Shown here: positions 1 to 7,859 of the stretch, one piece after another
Position numbering within the stretch: the stretch's first letter is position 1
Layout: every line of letters begins with the position of its first letter
Source of the DNA: Afipia sp. GAS231
GTDB taxonomy: Bacteria > Pseudomonadota > Alphaproteobacteria > Rhizobiales > Xanthobacteraceae
NCBI RefSeq assembly: GCF_900103365.1
Contig: NZ_LT629703.1
Coordinates: forward strand, 7,364,501 to 7,428,500
Length of the DNA stretch: 64,000 nt
Direction of reading: 5' to 3'
Notes under the pieces: model-generated
What the model saw: the letters and a program-made list of their open reading frames with translations, nothing else
Told to the model about the DNA's origin: nothing
The model's database searches: none
Position numbers and translations under genes: made by a program

Positions 1-281
1 GCTTCGACCTGCATTGGGTCGATCCGTTCGGCGGCGAAACTGAAGAGCAGGTCGGCGAGGACAAGATCGTGGCGCCGTTGCCGGGCACCGTGGTGGCGCT
101 GCTGGCCGAGGAGGGCGCGACCCTGGAGAAGGGGGCTGCGATCCTCACGCTCGAAGTCATGAAGATGGAGCAGACCCTGCGCGCGCCCTATGCCGGCGTC
201 TTGAAGAAGATCAAGTGCAAGGTCGGCGACATCGTCGGCGAGGGCGTTGAGCTGGCCGAAATCGAACCGGCGGCGGCCTGA
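1..281 (+). CDS. Biotin-dependent acyl-CoA carboxylase alpha subunit, C-terminal end (partial; probably methylcrotonoyl-CoA carboxylase)
   Basis: Only the last 92 codons are present; the frame is open from base 3 and ends at TGA 279-281. The visible part is a biotinyl (BCCP) domain: the biotin-attachment motif EVMKMEQ carries the lysine that is biotinylated, preceded by APLPGTVVALLAEEGATLEKG and followed by the usual second half-barrel. In this family the domain shuttles carboxybiotin from the biotin carboxylase site to the carboxyltransferase partner subunit. The domain alone cannot separate acetyl-, propionyl-, geranyl- and methylcrotonoyl-CoA carboxylases. The HMG-CoA lyase gene that overlaps it by one base points to methylcrotonoyl-CoA carboxylase of leucine catabolism, whose product after hydration is HMG-CoA. 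That assignment is inference from context. Confidence 0.85.
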   Translation, partial: FDLHWVDPFGGETEEQVGEDKIVAPLPGTVVALLAEEGATLEKGAAILTLEVMKMEQTLRAPYAGVLKKIKCKVGDIVGEGVELAEIEPAAA

Positions 282-1192
282 TGAGCGACACGGTCCGCAT
301 CGTCGAGGTCGGCCCGCGCGACGGCCTGCAGAACGAGAAGACTCCGGTCAGTGTTGCCGACCGAATCGCCTTCATCGAGGCGCTGATCGGCGCCGGGCTG
401 CGGGAAGTCGAAGTCGGCGCGTTCGTGTCGCCCAAAGCGATCCCGCAGATGGTGGGGTCGGACGCCGTGCTGCGCGGCGTCAGCCACCACACCGATTGCG
501 AACTGCCGGTGCTGGTGCCGAACGAGAAGGGCTATGAAGCCTCGCAGGCCGCCGGCGCCAAACTGATCGCGGTGTTCGCCGCCGCCTCCGAGAGTTTTTC
601 GCGCGCCAACATCAATTGTTCGATCGCTGAATCGATCGAACGCTTCAAGCCGGTGGTGGCCCGTGCGAAGGCCGATGGCGTCCGGGTGCGCGGGTATATC
701 TCGACCGTGCTCGACTGCCCCTATGAGGGCGAGATCAAGCCGCAGGCGGTGGTCGATGTCGCCAAGGTGCTGTGGGACCTCGGCTGCTACGAAATCTCGC
801 TCGGCGACACCATCGGGGTCGGCACGCCCTTGAAGGCGCGGCAGTTGCTGCGGGCGGTGGCGGGGCATGTGCCGATGGCGAACCTCGCGATGCATTTCCA
901 CGACACCTACGGCCAGGCGCTCGCCAATCTCTATGCGGGGATGGAGGAGGGCTGCCGCGCACTCGATTCCGCCGCCGGCGGCCTCGGCGGCTGTCCCTAC
1001 GCGCCCGGTGCTACCGGCAATGTCGCGACCGAGGATGTGGTCTATATGCTCGAAGGCATGGGAGTTAAGACCGGCGTCGATATGCCAAAGCTGCTTGCCG
1101 CGACCAACGTCGTGAGCGGGTTGATCGGCCGCGCGCCCGTCAGCCGCGTCGCGTCGGCGTTGAATGCGAAGGCGCAGGCGACGCGCTCCTAG
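281..1192 (+). CDS. mvaB: Hydroxymethylglutaryl-CoA lyase
   Basis: 303 residues, the usual length for the family. It cleaves HMG-CoA to acetoacetate and acetyl-CoA in the cytoplasm, the last step of leucine degradation. The N-terminal motif VGPRDGLQNE carries the catalytic Arg-Asp pair of the DRE-TIM barrel. HFHDTYGQALAN carries the metal-binding histidines. The family signature GLGGCPYAPGATGN, with its flexible-loop cysteine, lies near residue 235. The start ATG overlaps the TGA of the upstream carboxylase (TGATG), so the two are probably translationally coupled in a leucine or isovalerate utilisation operon. The stop overlaps the converging small gene at 1189-1386 by four bases. Confidence 0.95.
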   Translation: MSDTVRIVEVGPRDGLQNEKTPVSVADRIAFIEALIGAGLREVEVGAFVSPKAIPQMVGSDAVLRGVSHHTDCELPVLVPNEKGYEASQAAGAKLIAVFAAASESFSRANINCSIAESIERFKPVVARAKADGVRVRGYISTVLDCPYEGEIKPQAVVDVAKVLWDLGCYEISLGDTIGVGTPLKARQLLRAVAGHVPMANLAMHFHDTYGQALANLYAGMEEGCRALDSAAGGLGGCPYAPGATGNVATEDVVYMLEGMGVKTGVDMPKLLAATNVVSGLIGRAPVSRVASALNAKAQATRS

Positions 1193-1386
1193 CCATCCGA
1201 ATGTTGGTCAAAACGACGGAATGCGGCTTCTACTTCGGCGACGCTGGCAAACTGACGACGTTTGGCTTGTGCCAAGCCCTCAAGCACGGCGGCAAGATCC
1301 GCGGGATCGACCTCTTCCGGCTCTCCTTGCTTCTCTGTGAGCGTAAGCGCTGCCCGCGCGATTTGATCTCGGTCGTCCGGCGACAA
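1189..1386 (-). CDS. Small hypothetical protein at the end of the TRAP operon
   Basis: 65 residues, hydrophilic, starting with TTG at 1386. The start is supported by a purine-rich ribosome-binding site (GGGGGAG, 1394-1400) eight bases upstream. This site lies at the very end of dctM, whose TAA is at 1391-1393, so the gene is very likely the fourth cistron of the TRAP operon. The C-terminal stretch ASVAEVEAAFRRF and the acidic helix before it recall small antitoxin-like proteins, but no toxin gene is adjacent and I do not recognise the family. It converges on HMG-CoA lyase with a four-base overlap. Function unknown. Confidence 0.55.
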   Translation of the reverse strand: MSPDDRDQIARAALTLTEKQGEPEEVDPADLAAVLEGLAQAKRRQFASVAEVEAAFRRFDQHSDG

Positions 1387-1390
1387 GAGC

Positions 1391-2749
1391 TTATCTCCCC
1401 CCGTCCGGGCCCATCACCAGGTCGGGCAGGGCGGTCGAGATCCCCGGGAAGAAGCACAGCAGCAGCACCGCAACCATCATCAAGAGCACGAACGGCAGCG
1501 TGCCCCAGATCACTTCGCTGAGCGGAATATCGGGGGCGACGTTGCGGATGACGAAGATGTTGAGGCCTACGGGCGGATGGATCAGCCCCATCTCCATCAC
1601 GATGGTCATCACGATGCCGAACCAGATGATGTCGAAGTTGGCGGCACGCAGCGGCGGCAGGATAATCGGCGCGGTCATCAGGATGATCGACACCGGCGGC
1701 AGGAAGAAGCCGAGCACGACCACCATGACCAGGATCGCCGCCAGCAATTCCCAGCGCGGCAGATGCATCGCGACGATCGCTTCCGCCGCCGATTGCGAGA
1801 TATGCAAATAGCTCATCACGTAGGAATAGAGCAGCGACATGCCGATGATCATCATTAGCATGGTGGATTCGCGGATGGTGGATTTCAGGATCGGCGCCAG
1901 GTCGGAAGGCCGCCACACGCTGTAGATCAGCGCGATCAGCACCAGCGCCAATAGGCCGCCGAGGCCCGCGGTTTCCGACGGCGTGGCGTAGCCGCCATAG
2001 AGCGCGATCATCACGCCGGTGAGCAACAGTACGAACGGCAGCACCCGCGGCAGCGCGCTGAAGCGCTGCGCCATGGTGAAATCGTCATGATGCAGGATCG
2101 CGGCTTCCGTGCCGGTCGCGGTGTAGAGCGCATGCGCCGCGGCATATTCCTTGCGGAACCGGAATACGGCGTAGATGCCGAACAGTGTCACCAGCAGCAA
2201 TCCCGGCCCGATGCCGGCGAGGAACAGGCGGCCCAGCGATTTTTCGGCTGCGACCGCAAACAGGATCATGGTGATCGAGGGCGGCAGCAGAATGCCAAGC
2301 GTGCCGCCGGCGGCGATGATGCCGGCTGCGAAGCCGCCGGAATAACCGCGCTTGCGCATCTCGGGAATGCCGGCCGACCCGATCGCCGAACAGGTCGCGG
2401 GCGAGGAGCCTGCCATCGCCGCAAACAGCGCGCAGGCGAACACGTTGGCGACGCCTAGTCCGCCGGGAACGCGATGCAGCCAGGCGTGCAGCGCCGAATA
2501 GAGATCCTGGCCGGCGCGGGATTTGCCGATCGCCGCGCCCTTCAGGATGAATAGCGGGATCGACAGCAGCGTGATCGAGGCCATTTCCTCGTAGACGTTC
2601 TGCGTCACGGTATCGAGGGAAGCCGCCGGCATGTAGATCGCCATGAAGACGACGGCGACGGCGCCGAGCGCAAACGCGATCGGCATGCCCGAGAACATCG
2701 CAAACAGGGTGGCGAAACCGTAGCTGAGGCCAATTCCGAGAACACTCAT
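1391..2749 (-). CDS. dctM: TRAP transporter large permease (DctM type)
   Basis: 452 residues with about a dozen hydrophobic segments and a glycine-rich family pattern (for example GSSPATCSAIGSAGIPEM near residue 115 and LPPSITMILFAVAAEKSLG). DctM forms the sodium-coupled translocation channel of tripartite ATP-independent periplasmic transporters for small carboxylates. The start ATG overlaps the stop of the small permease gene (ATGA, 2746-2749), and the periplasmic binding protein gene lies just upstream, so a complete P-Q-M operon is present on the minus strand. The substrate cannot be read from sequence. The neighbouring leucine pathway makes a branched or keto acid plausible, but that is only a guess. 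Confidence 0.93.
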   Translation of the reverse strand: MSVLGIGLSYGFATLFAMFSGMPIAFALGAVAVVFMAIYMPAASLDTVTQNVYEEMASITLLSIPLFILKGAAIGKSRAGQDLYSALHAWLHRVPGGLGVANVFACALFAAMAGSSPATCSAIGSAGIPEMRKRGYSGGFAAGIIAAGGTLGILLPPSITMILFAVAAEKSLGRLFLAGIGPGLLLVTLFGIYAVFRFRKEYAAAHALYTATGTEAAILHHDDFTMAQRFSALPRVLPFVLLLTGVMIALYGGYATPSETAGLGGLLALVLIALIYSVWRPSDLAPILKSTIRESTMLMMIIGMSLLYSYVMSYLHISQSAAEAIVAMHLPRWELLAAILVMVVVLGFFLPPVSIILMTAPIILPPLRAANFDIIWFGIVMTIVMEMGLIHPPVGLNIFVIRNVAPDIPLSEVIWGTLPFVLLMMVAVLLLCFFPGISTALPDLVMGPDGGR

Positions 2750-3318
2750 CGGCGCGACTTATCCACCAAAGCAGTATTGCCCACCAAAGGAATAATGATC
2801 TGCAGCAGCAACTGCAGGCAAAGCAGGCTCATCCCGAGCGCCATCAGCACGTAGGGGATCGCCAGCGGCGGCGACCACATCGAGTTCGAGACCTGGCCGT
2901 CGACCCAGGCCTCGTGCGCCAGCGTCCAGGACTTCCAGGCGAAAAACGCGCAGAACAAGAGGCTGGCGACATCGACCAGCCAAAGCCGGATCCGGTTAGC
3001 GCGCGGCGACATCAGGCCGATAAAGGCCTCGATCCCGATATGGCCGCGCTGACCTTGCACGTAGGCCGCGGTCATGAAGGTGGCGCCGACCAGCAGAAAC
3101 ACCGCCGCCTCGTCCTGCCAGTAATTGGCGCTGTGGAACAGGGCGCGGCCGAGCACGCTGTAGCTCAGGATCGCGCAGGCCGCGATCAGCGCTAGCGCAG
3201 CGCCGAACACGATGACGTTGTTGCAAAGCGCCAACGCCTGTCCGAGCGCCGCCACGAGCGGGTTGCTCGTGGCGGTGCCGGGAAGGTCTTTTTGATCCGG
3301 AAGCGGACCATGCATCAT
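2746..3318 (-). CDS. dctQ: TRAP transporter small permease (DctQ type)
   Basis: 190 residues with four predicted membrane segments. The middle of the protein contains the typical small-permease stretch with WQDEAAVFLLVGATFMTAAYV followed by RGHIGIEAF. DctQ binds the large permease in the inner membrane and is needed for transport. The gene overlaps both neighbours by four bases (ATGA at 2746-2749 with dctM and 3315-3318 with dctP), which indicates translational coupling of the whole operon. The N-terminal 25 residues before the first helix are hydrophilic and variable, so the exact start could lie a few codons further in. Confidence 0.9.
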   Translation of the reverse strand: MMHGPLPDQKDLPGTATSNPLVAALGQALALCNNVIVFGAALALIAACAILSYSVLGRALFHSANYWQDEAAVFLLVGATFMTAAYVQGQRGHIGIEAFIGLMSPRANRIRLWLVDVASLLFCAFFAWKSWTLAHEAWVDGQVSNSMWSPPLAIPYVLMALGMSLLCLQLLLQIIIPLVGNTALVDKSRR

Positions 3319-4337
3319 GCGGAGACGTCGCTCGCGAGCTTCAGCAATGTCGCTGAGGTTGCCGTCTTAGCACCATAGTCCTTCCAGGCGGTATCGCGCG
3401 CAATGTCGCGCCACTTGCCGACGGTCGCGACGTCGAGTGCTGCGACCTTGGCGCCCGCCTTCGCATAGACTTTGGCGACTTCGACGTCGTCGTCCTGCGC
3501 GCCCTTGCGGCCGAAGACTTCCATTTCGGCGCCGACCGAAACGAGGATGTCCTGCTGGTTCTTGGGCAACTTGTCGAAAATCGCCTTCGACATCATCAAC
3601 GGCTCCAGCATGAACCAGTAGGACGCGCCGGCGCCCGAGGTCAGCGCCTTGGCGACCTCCTCGAGACGGAACGAGATCAGGCTGGTGGAGGAGGTGATGC
3701 CGGCGTCGCAGGCGCCGGTCTGCATCGCGGCATAGATTTCGTTCGACGGCACCGACAGCACGGCGGCACCCGCGGTCTGCAGCACCATGTCCATTTCGCG
3801 CGAGCCACCACGGACCTTTAGACCCTTGGCGTCTTCGGGGGCCACGATCGGGCGGGAGCGGCTGGCGACGCCGCCGGCCTGCCAGACCCAGGAGAGCAGG
3901 ATGATGCCCTTGTCGGCGAGGAAGTCGGTCAAGGCCTTGCCGACCGGCTCCTTCTTCCAGCGCATGCCCTGATCGTAGGTCGCGACCAGGCCCGGCATCA
4001 GGCCGATATTGGTCTCGGGCAATTCGCCGCCGGCATAGGGCATCGGGTAAAGGCTGATATCGAGCGCGCCCTTGCGCATCGCCGAGAACTGCGCGTTGGT
4101 CTTGACCAGCGAGGAGTTCGGATAGATCTCGCCGACGATTTCGCCACCGCTGCGCTTGGTGACTTCCTGGGCGAACAGCCGGCACAGCCGGTCGCGGAAA
4201 TCGCCTTTTTCGATGGTGCCGCCGGGAAACTGATGCGAGATCTTCAGCGTGGTCGCGGCGTGCGCGGTACCGGTACCGAGACGCAGGATGGCGGGCGCGG
4301 CAAGCGCGGATGCGAGGATGTGGCGGCGTGTGATCAT
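3315..4337 (-). CDS. dctP: TRAP transporter periplasmic solute-binding protein (DctP type)
   Basis: 340 residues. I chose the ATG at 4337, not a possible upstream ATG at 4394, because AGGGGAG lies five bases before it and because the protein then starts directly with an export signal (MITRRHILASALAAPAILRL...AHA). TRRHIL with the following hydrophobic stretch resembles a twin-arginine signal, which is common for TRAP binding proteins. The mature part has the DctP arrangement: LKISHQFPGG at the start, then IYPNSSL, the central GLKVRGGS motif with the carboxylate-binding arginine, and the C-terminal W-rich helix. It captures the substrate in the periplasm for DctQM and is the first gene of the operon. 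Confidence 0.92.
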   Translation of the reverse strand: MITRRHILASALAAPAILRLGTGTAHAATTLKISHQFPGGTIEKGDFRDRLCRLFAQEVTKRSGGEIVGEIYPNSSLVKTNAQFSAMRKGALDISLYPMPYAGGELPETNIGLMPGLVATYDQGMRWKKEPVGKALTDFLADKGIILLSWVWQAGGVASRSRPIVAPEDAKGLKVRGGSREMDMVLQTAGAAVLSVPSNEIYAAMQTGACDAGITSSTSLISFRLEEVAKALTSGAGASYWFMLEPLMMSKAIFDKLPKNQQDILVSVGAEMEVFGRKGAQDDDVEVAKVYAKAGAKVAALDVATVGKWRDIARDTAWKDYGAKTATSATLLKLASDVSA

Positions 4338-4661
4338 GGTGTCTCCCCTGATGCTGTTCTTGGTCGGCGTTTTGCTGGCCGGCGTTGAGCCCATCTTAGC
4401 CGGTCTTCGCCCGGAAATGCTCTAGTCTGATAGTTCGATAGGTCGAGGCGGCGCGCGACGGCAAGTCCTGATTGGATTCCTGAAGTGCCGTTTCCCGACC
4501 CCGGAGAGAGGTCGGGCATGCTGCAGCGCACACGGTAAGGCGAGGGTTCGCAAAAGACTCCGTCAACAATGCGTCCAAGCTTGGGCGGCAGCTTGTCGCA
4601 TGCGGCGTTCAAGCTCGAAGCATGATGGGGCGAGGTGAGGGAAGGTCTTCGTCCGTCGTTC
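4338..4661. other. Intergenic region upstream of the TRAP operon
   Basis: About 320 bases between the dctP start and a palindromic repeat. I see no convincing gene here: short open frames on the minus strand (for example 4334-4612) have no ribosome-binding site and no recognisable protein. The TRAP operon promoter must lie here, but I cannot place it with confidence. Confidence 0.4.
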
Positions 4662-4743
4662 TGTCATTCCGGGATGGTCCGAAGGACCAGACCCGGAAGT
4701 TCGAACTTCCGGGTTCGATGCTGCGCATCGCCTCGGAATGACA
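4662..4743. repeat. Dispersed palindromic element with nested hairpins
   Basis: The element is bounded by TGTCATTCCG (4662-4671) and its reverse complement CGGAATGACA (4734-4743). Inside are three smaller palindromes: GGTCC-GAA-GGACC, an 11+11 bp perfect palindrome centred at 4702/4703 (CCCGGAAGTTC/GAACTTCCGGG), and GATGCTGCGCATC. This arrangement matches intergenic repeat elements that are dispersed in Bradyrhizobium genomes. It lies between divergent/convergent small genes and codes for nothing. Confidence 0.8.
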
Positions 4744-4783
4744 GTCTGAATTTTTGCGTCAGCGCCGAGCAGATCTTGCCAGC

Positions 4784-5140
4784 TTACTTCTTCTTGCCCT
4801 TGCCGCCCTTGCGTGCGGCATAGCGCGCGTCGCGCTTGGCCTTCTGTTCGGCCTCCAGGGCAGCCTGGCGGGCGGCTTCTTCTTCCTTCTCGCGGGCGAG
4901 CCGGGCGGCTTCCTCGGCGGCGGCGGCTTCCTCAAGGGCCTTCTGTTCGGCCTTGGCGGCGTCGCGGGCTTCCTTGGCCTTGGCCCGGGCGGCGGCCTGT
5001 GCCTCGCGCTCGGCCTGGCGGCGCTTCACCTCGGGATCGTCGGGTCCGGGTGCTGCCTTGAACTTGTTCAGAATATCCCGCTTTGCCTGCATCGCAGCCT
5101 TCTGGCGGTCGGCGAAGCTCGGTTCCTTGAATCCACTCAT
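4784..5140 (-). CDS. Charged coiled-coil small protein (DUF6481-like)
   Basis: 118 residues. The N-terminus MSGFKEPSFADRQKAA is followed by about 85 residues of almost pure Ala/Glu/Lys/Arg helix, and the protein ends in a basic tail (ARYAARKGGKGKKK). The arrangement resembles a conserved alphaproteobacterial family of unknown function that I know as DUF6481. The pattern predicts a long single helix or coiled coil, and the basic end could bind nucleic acid or ribosomes, but that is speculation. It is a monocistronic minus-strand gene with a short leader and no partner gene. The reverse strand also gives long open frames here because of the GC-rich alanine codons; those are artefacts. Confidence 0.75.
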   Translation of the reverse strand: MSGFKEPSFADRQKAAMQAKRDILNKFKAAPGPDDPEVKRRQAEREAQAAARAKAKEARDAAKAEQKALEEAAAAEEAARLAREKEEEAARQAALEAEQKAKRDARYAARKGGKGKKK

Positions 5141-5260
5141 AAAAGAGGCCTTGTCGATTTCATTTTAGGGGCAGGCGCGCGGCGGCGCGGTTTCGCGCCT
5201 TGGTTAAGTGAACCGAAGGCAAAATGCCAGCGTCCAATGGCGAAATCAGGGGAGATCTGC

Positions 5261-5443
5261 ATGAACGGCAAGTGGCCGAAAGTGATGCTGATGAGCGGGC
5301 TGACGTCGGCCTGGCTGCTCTACGACATCGCCACCGCGACCGAAGCGCCGCGGCAGGCGGTCGCCATCCTGCAATATGGCCTGCTGGCCTGTGCGCTGAT
5401 CGGGCTGGTCGGCTCGGTCGTGATGGCTGCTTCCGAGAAATGA
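5261..5443 (+). CDS. Small two-helix membrane protein
   Basis: 60 residues starting MNGKWPKVMLMSG. I chose the ATG at 5261 because AGGGGAG (5248-5254) lies six bases upstream; longer readings of this frame run back into the antisense of the previous gene. Two hydrophobic segments can be seen, about residues 9-20 and 34-55, separated by a short loop containing ATATEAPRQA. It is probably an inner-membrane protein. I do not recognise the family. The upstream neighbour diverges and the downstream neighbour converges, so it is a single-gene unit. Confidence 0.65.
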   Translation: MNGKWPKVMLMSGLTSAWLLYDIATATEAPRQAVAILQYGLLACALIGLVGSVVMAASEK

Positions 5444-5530
5444 GGTGAGTGGCAACGGCCATCGACCGCACCCGATCCGGTTCCGGAGCGGGCAGGCCGG
5501 CTTGCCCTGGCCGCGCTACTTGGTGCCGAA

Positions 5531-5740
5531 TTATCGCGGGCGCGCTGATGGGCCGAGGATCCTCGCGACCGTCACCGCCGTCATCGCCACCCGGTCCGAG
5601 GTCCGCTGGGCTTCCAGCCGGTCGCGGGCCTTTTCCTTGATCAACTGGTCGATCAGTTCGAGCCGTTTGGTCTCGTCGACCGCTTCCGCCAGCAATTGCT
5701 TGTAACGATGGTAATCGTAGCCCGCTTCCTGCTTACTCAT
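5531..5740 (-). CDS. Conserved small hypothetical protein
   Basis: 69 residues, hydrophilic, beginning MSKQEAGYDYHRYKQLLAEAVDETKRLELIDQLIKEK when read through, with a likely helical body and a basic end. The compact composition, with Tyr/His/Lys and ordinary codon use, looks like a real protein, and I recall similar small proteins in Bradyrhizobium. No ribosome-binding site is obvious before the ATG at 5740. No domain is recognised and no function can be given. Confidence 0.6.
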   Translation of the reverse strand: MSKQEAGYDYHRYKQLLAEAVDETKRLELIDQLIKEKARDRLEAQRTSDRVAMTAVTVARILGPSARPR

Positions 5741-5969
5741 GGCACGCCCCCGCGCACGCTCAGTCTCAAAAACGGAGTGTCGATCAAGGCATGTCCGCGT
5801 GCAACGGATTTGCGACGGTTATACAGAGCGCATGTAACTTCTCTTCGAACTGTTGCCGGCGCGCCGGTTTCTTGTTTTGACGCGTTTTCTTTATGCGAAC
5901 CGGCATCCGCCCCCGGATCAAGTCCGAGGCCATGCTTCGCTCGAAAACGCTATGGAAGGCGATGACACC

Positions 5970-6146
5970 ATGACGGATCCGGAAGAGGGCGGTAACCGCC
6001 GCGGTGCCATCGCCGGACTGTTGATCGCGGCTGTCATGCTGGCCGTCGGGCTGTGGCTGGCGCACGACCTGACCGCCGCCAGCAAGATGCAGGATTGCCT
6101 GATGTCCGGCCGCACCAACTGCAACGTGATCCAGCCGGCCCAGTGA
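5970..6146 (+). CDS. Small single-pass membrane protein
   Basis: 58 residues from the ATG at 5970 (MTDPEEGGNRRGAIAG). GGAAGG lies about ten bases upstream; another ATG at 5952 would add six residues. One strong transmembrane segment runs from about residue 12 to 31 (GLLIAAVMLAVGLWLAHDL). It is followed by a short periplasmic tail with two cysteines (MQDCLMSGRTNCNV) that could form a disulfide. This tail pattern is common in small rhizobial envelope proteins. The stop codon is followed at once by the tandem repeat at 6148-6249. Confidence 0.6.
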   Translation: MTDPEEGGNRRGAIAGLLIAAVMLAVGLWLAHDLTAASKMQDCLMSGRTNCNVIQPAQ

Positions 6147-6147
6147 A

Positions 6148-6249
6148 GCCTGGCGGGTCTTGAGGCCTGGCGGGTCTTGAGGCCTGGCGGGGCCTGAAGC
6201 CTGGCGGGAGCTTGAAGCCCGGCGGGGGCCTGATGCCTGGTGGGGCCTG
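6148..6249 (+). repeat. 17-18 bp tandem repeat (minisatellite), about six copies
   Basis: Six head-to-tail units based on GCCTGGCGGGTCTTGAG follow the stop codon of the preceding gene. The first two units are identical, the third has GGCCTGAA at the end, and the later units are 18 bp with an extra base and substitutions (GCCCGGCGGGGGCCTGAT). The unit length is not a multiple of three throughout and no start codon is linked to it, so it is probably not coding. Confidence 0.85.
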
Positions 6250-6350
6250 CCGAAATCACGAAATCGGGAGACCGAACGGACTGTGATGCGGTTCACATCG
6301 GGGCGGGCCGCGCGATCCTATGTTGGCGGGGTCCGAACAGGAGGACCGCC

Positions 6351-6593
6351 ATGCCCCACAATTGGTGGACCCGCAAACACCTCGTTTTCACATTGGCTTT
6401 GATCTCGCTCGCCTGCGTCGCAGCCTTGGTTGCGATCGGACTGACTTCGCCGGAGCCGGTCCAGAGCGCCACGCTCGGTCCGGAGTGGCAGTGCAGCCGG
6501 CTGGCATTCGTGTTCACGATCTGCCGGCGGGTGTCGCAGGCCGACCGCGCGATCGTTCGCGTGGCACGGGAGTGCCGCCGGCCGCGGGTGTGA
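6351..6593 (+). CDS. Small exported or membrane-anchored protein
   Basis: 80 residues starting MPHNWWTRKHLVFTLALISLA. The ATG at 6351 is fixed by a perfect AGGAGG (6339-6344) six bases upstream. A hydrophobic segment spans about residues 11-30 and acts as a signal anchor. The rest is a short periplasmic domain with two cysteines about twelve residues apart (WQCSRLAFVFTICRR) and a third near the basic C-terminus (ECRRPRV). I do not recognise the family. Translation signals are unusually good for such a small gene, so I consider it real. Confidence 0.65.
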   Translation: MPHNWWTRKHLVFTLALISLACVAALVAIGLTSPEPVQSATLGPEWQCSRLAFVFTICRRVSQADRAIVRVARECRRPRV

Positions 6594-6600
6594 GCGCTGT

Positions 6601-6747
6601 CGTCATTGCGAGCCAACGGGTCGGCGCGAAGCGCCGCCCGATGACAGGCTCCGCGAAGCAATCCACTCTTTCTGCACGCTGGGTTGCCGCGTCGCTTCCG
6701 CCTTCGCTCTTCGAGCTACGGCGGACAAGTCGCTCCTCGCAATGACG
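6601..6747. repeat. Dispersed repeat bounded by CGTCATTGCGAG inverted ends
   Basis: The element begins CGTCATTGCGAG at 6601 and ends with the inverted copy CTCGCAATGACG by 6747. Inside are GAAGCAATCCA and the near-mirror GGTTGCCGCGTCGCTTCCGCC, which is the standard build of a very common Bradyrhizobium intergenic repeat. Open frames crossing it are translations of the repeat and not genes. Confidence 0.8.
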
Positions 6748-6779
6748 AATAGATACACTTTCGCGATCTCGCGGCGCGA

Positions 6780-7287
6780 TGCGCCCGGAGTTTTGCAAGA
6801 AAACCTTGGCCCTCGAAAAATAGAGGGCGCAGGGAAGACCGGATGCGCGCTGCACCCGCGGTCTCATGTGCGTGTCTGCAAACAAGAATGTGCACATGAG
6901 CATACAGGTTCAGCTGGCAACACCAGGCCTTCCCTGCGCAATGGGTTTACGGCTTATACGATTTCGTCCTGGTGACCGGCTTTCTTGCCACCATCATCGA
7001 CGTCAGCTTTCGCTTCCGCCGACTTGACGCCAGCACCGGGGCGTCGGACCCAAACGATTTCGCCGTACGCTGGTGGCCACGCTCGTCAGTCGTGACCCTG
7101 CGTCCACCGCATCTCACCGCACGTCGTGACGATCGCGAGCGCCCTCTCATCGCGGGAGACAAGCGGAGTTAAACGTCTGATTTGCCCGACGTTGCAACGG
7201 AAATATTTTTGCGCGGAGGGCTGGACATGAATGTCCGGGCAGACGTTTGGTGATTTGCCCGTCGGGCTATTTTGTCGCAGGGCGCGC
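6780..7287. repeat. Block of further dispersed repeat sequence
   Basis: About 500 bases without a gene. The translations of this block in either direction (for example HPRSHVRVCKQECAHEHTGS, or RRLDASTGASDPNDFAVR) are of the type repeatedly and wrongly annotated as short proteins in Bradyrhizobium and Rhodopseudomonas genomes. This indicates a multi-copy intergenic sequence. Short inverted segments such as CACATGAG and GTCTCATGTG are present. The assignment rests on my memory of such sequences and needs a copy-number search. Confidence 0.6.
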
Positions 7288-7704
7288 CTATTCGTAACCG
7301 GCGCGCCGGACAGTGACACGACATAGTCCGTCGCAGCCGATCTGGCGCGCCGCGCCGAGCGAGAAATCCAGCACCCGGCCGCGGGCGTAGGGGCCGCGAT
7401 CCTGCACCGGGCATTTGATCGTCTTGCCGTTATCGAGATTGGTGACGACGAAGATGGTGCCGAACGCCTCGGTGCGATGCGCGCAGGAAACCTCGTTGGC
7501 CTTGAAGTGTTTGCCGCGTGCGTCCCAGGTGTCTTCCCAGTAAACCGAGGCTTCCTCATTGTCGGCGGGCGGCCGGGCGACGCGGCCCATCCACATCTCC
7601 TGAAAGGTGTCGGCGTAGACCGGGGAAGAGGTCAATGCCAGCGCCAGGGCTGCAAGCCGCAGCTTCGAGACGCCGTTGTCTTCGCCGTGCCGATGCCCTG
7701 CCAT
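7288..7704 (-). CDS. RlpA-like double-psi beta-barrel periplasmic protein
   Basis: 138 residues from the ATG at 7704. A signal sequence (KLRLAALALALTSSPVYA) is followed by a double-psi beta-barrel domain: ASVYWEDTWDARGKHF, then CAHRTEAFGTIFVVTNLDNGKT, the signature QDRGPYARGRVLDFS and the closing strand RVTVRRAGYE. In RlpA the aspartate of DRGPY and the GR..D motif form the glycan-cleaving site; here all are present. It may therefore be a small lytic transglycosylase or a glycan-binding relative. The frame is open up to 7920, but an intrinsic terminator at 7821-7859 belonging to the upstream gene makes a start that far out unlikely. Four cysteines (two in the barrel core, two near the end) may form disulfides. 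Confidence 0.8.
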   Translation of the reverse strand: MAGHRHGEDNGVSKLRLAALALALTSSPVYADTFQEMWMGRVARPPADNEEASVYWEDTWDARGKHFKANEVSCAHRTEAFGTIFVVTNLDNGKTIKCPVQDRGPYARGRVLDFSLGAARQIGCDGLCRVTVRRAGYE

Positions 7705-7820
7705 GACTCCCAACATTCTGTTGCCGGACCCGATGGGCCCTTCCGGAGGTTGGCTGAAAGTCGCTTTCGACCTTGGCGATGGCGTGGCGGCGTTTGGGCG
7801 GCATTGCGCCAAGTCGGGAA

Positions 7821-7859
7821 ACAAAACTCCCGGCGTCCTGTTCGGAAGGCCGGGAGTTT
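7821..7859 (-). terminator. Intrinsic terminator of the 54-residue gene
   Basis: A perfect 11 bp inverted repeat (AAACTCCCGGC 7824-7834 and GCCGGGAGTTT 7849-7859) with a 14-base loop. Read on the minus strand the stem is followed by TTTTGTTT. It lies about 70 bases downstream of the stop at 7927. Confidence 0.75.

Noticed and set aside
6742..7172. Two small plus-strand proteins between 6742 and 7172
   Set aside because: They translate dispersed repeat sequence and have no ribosome-binding site or domain.
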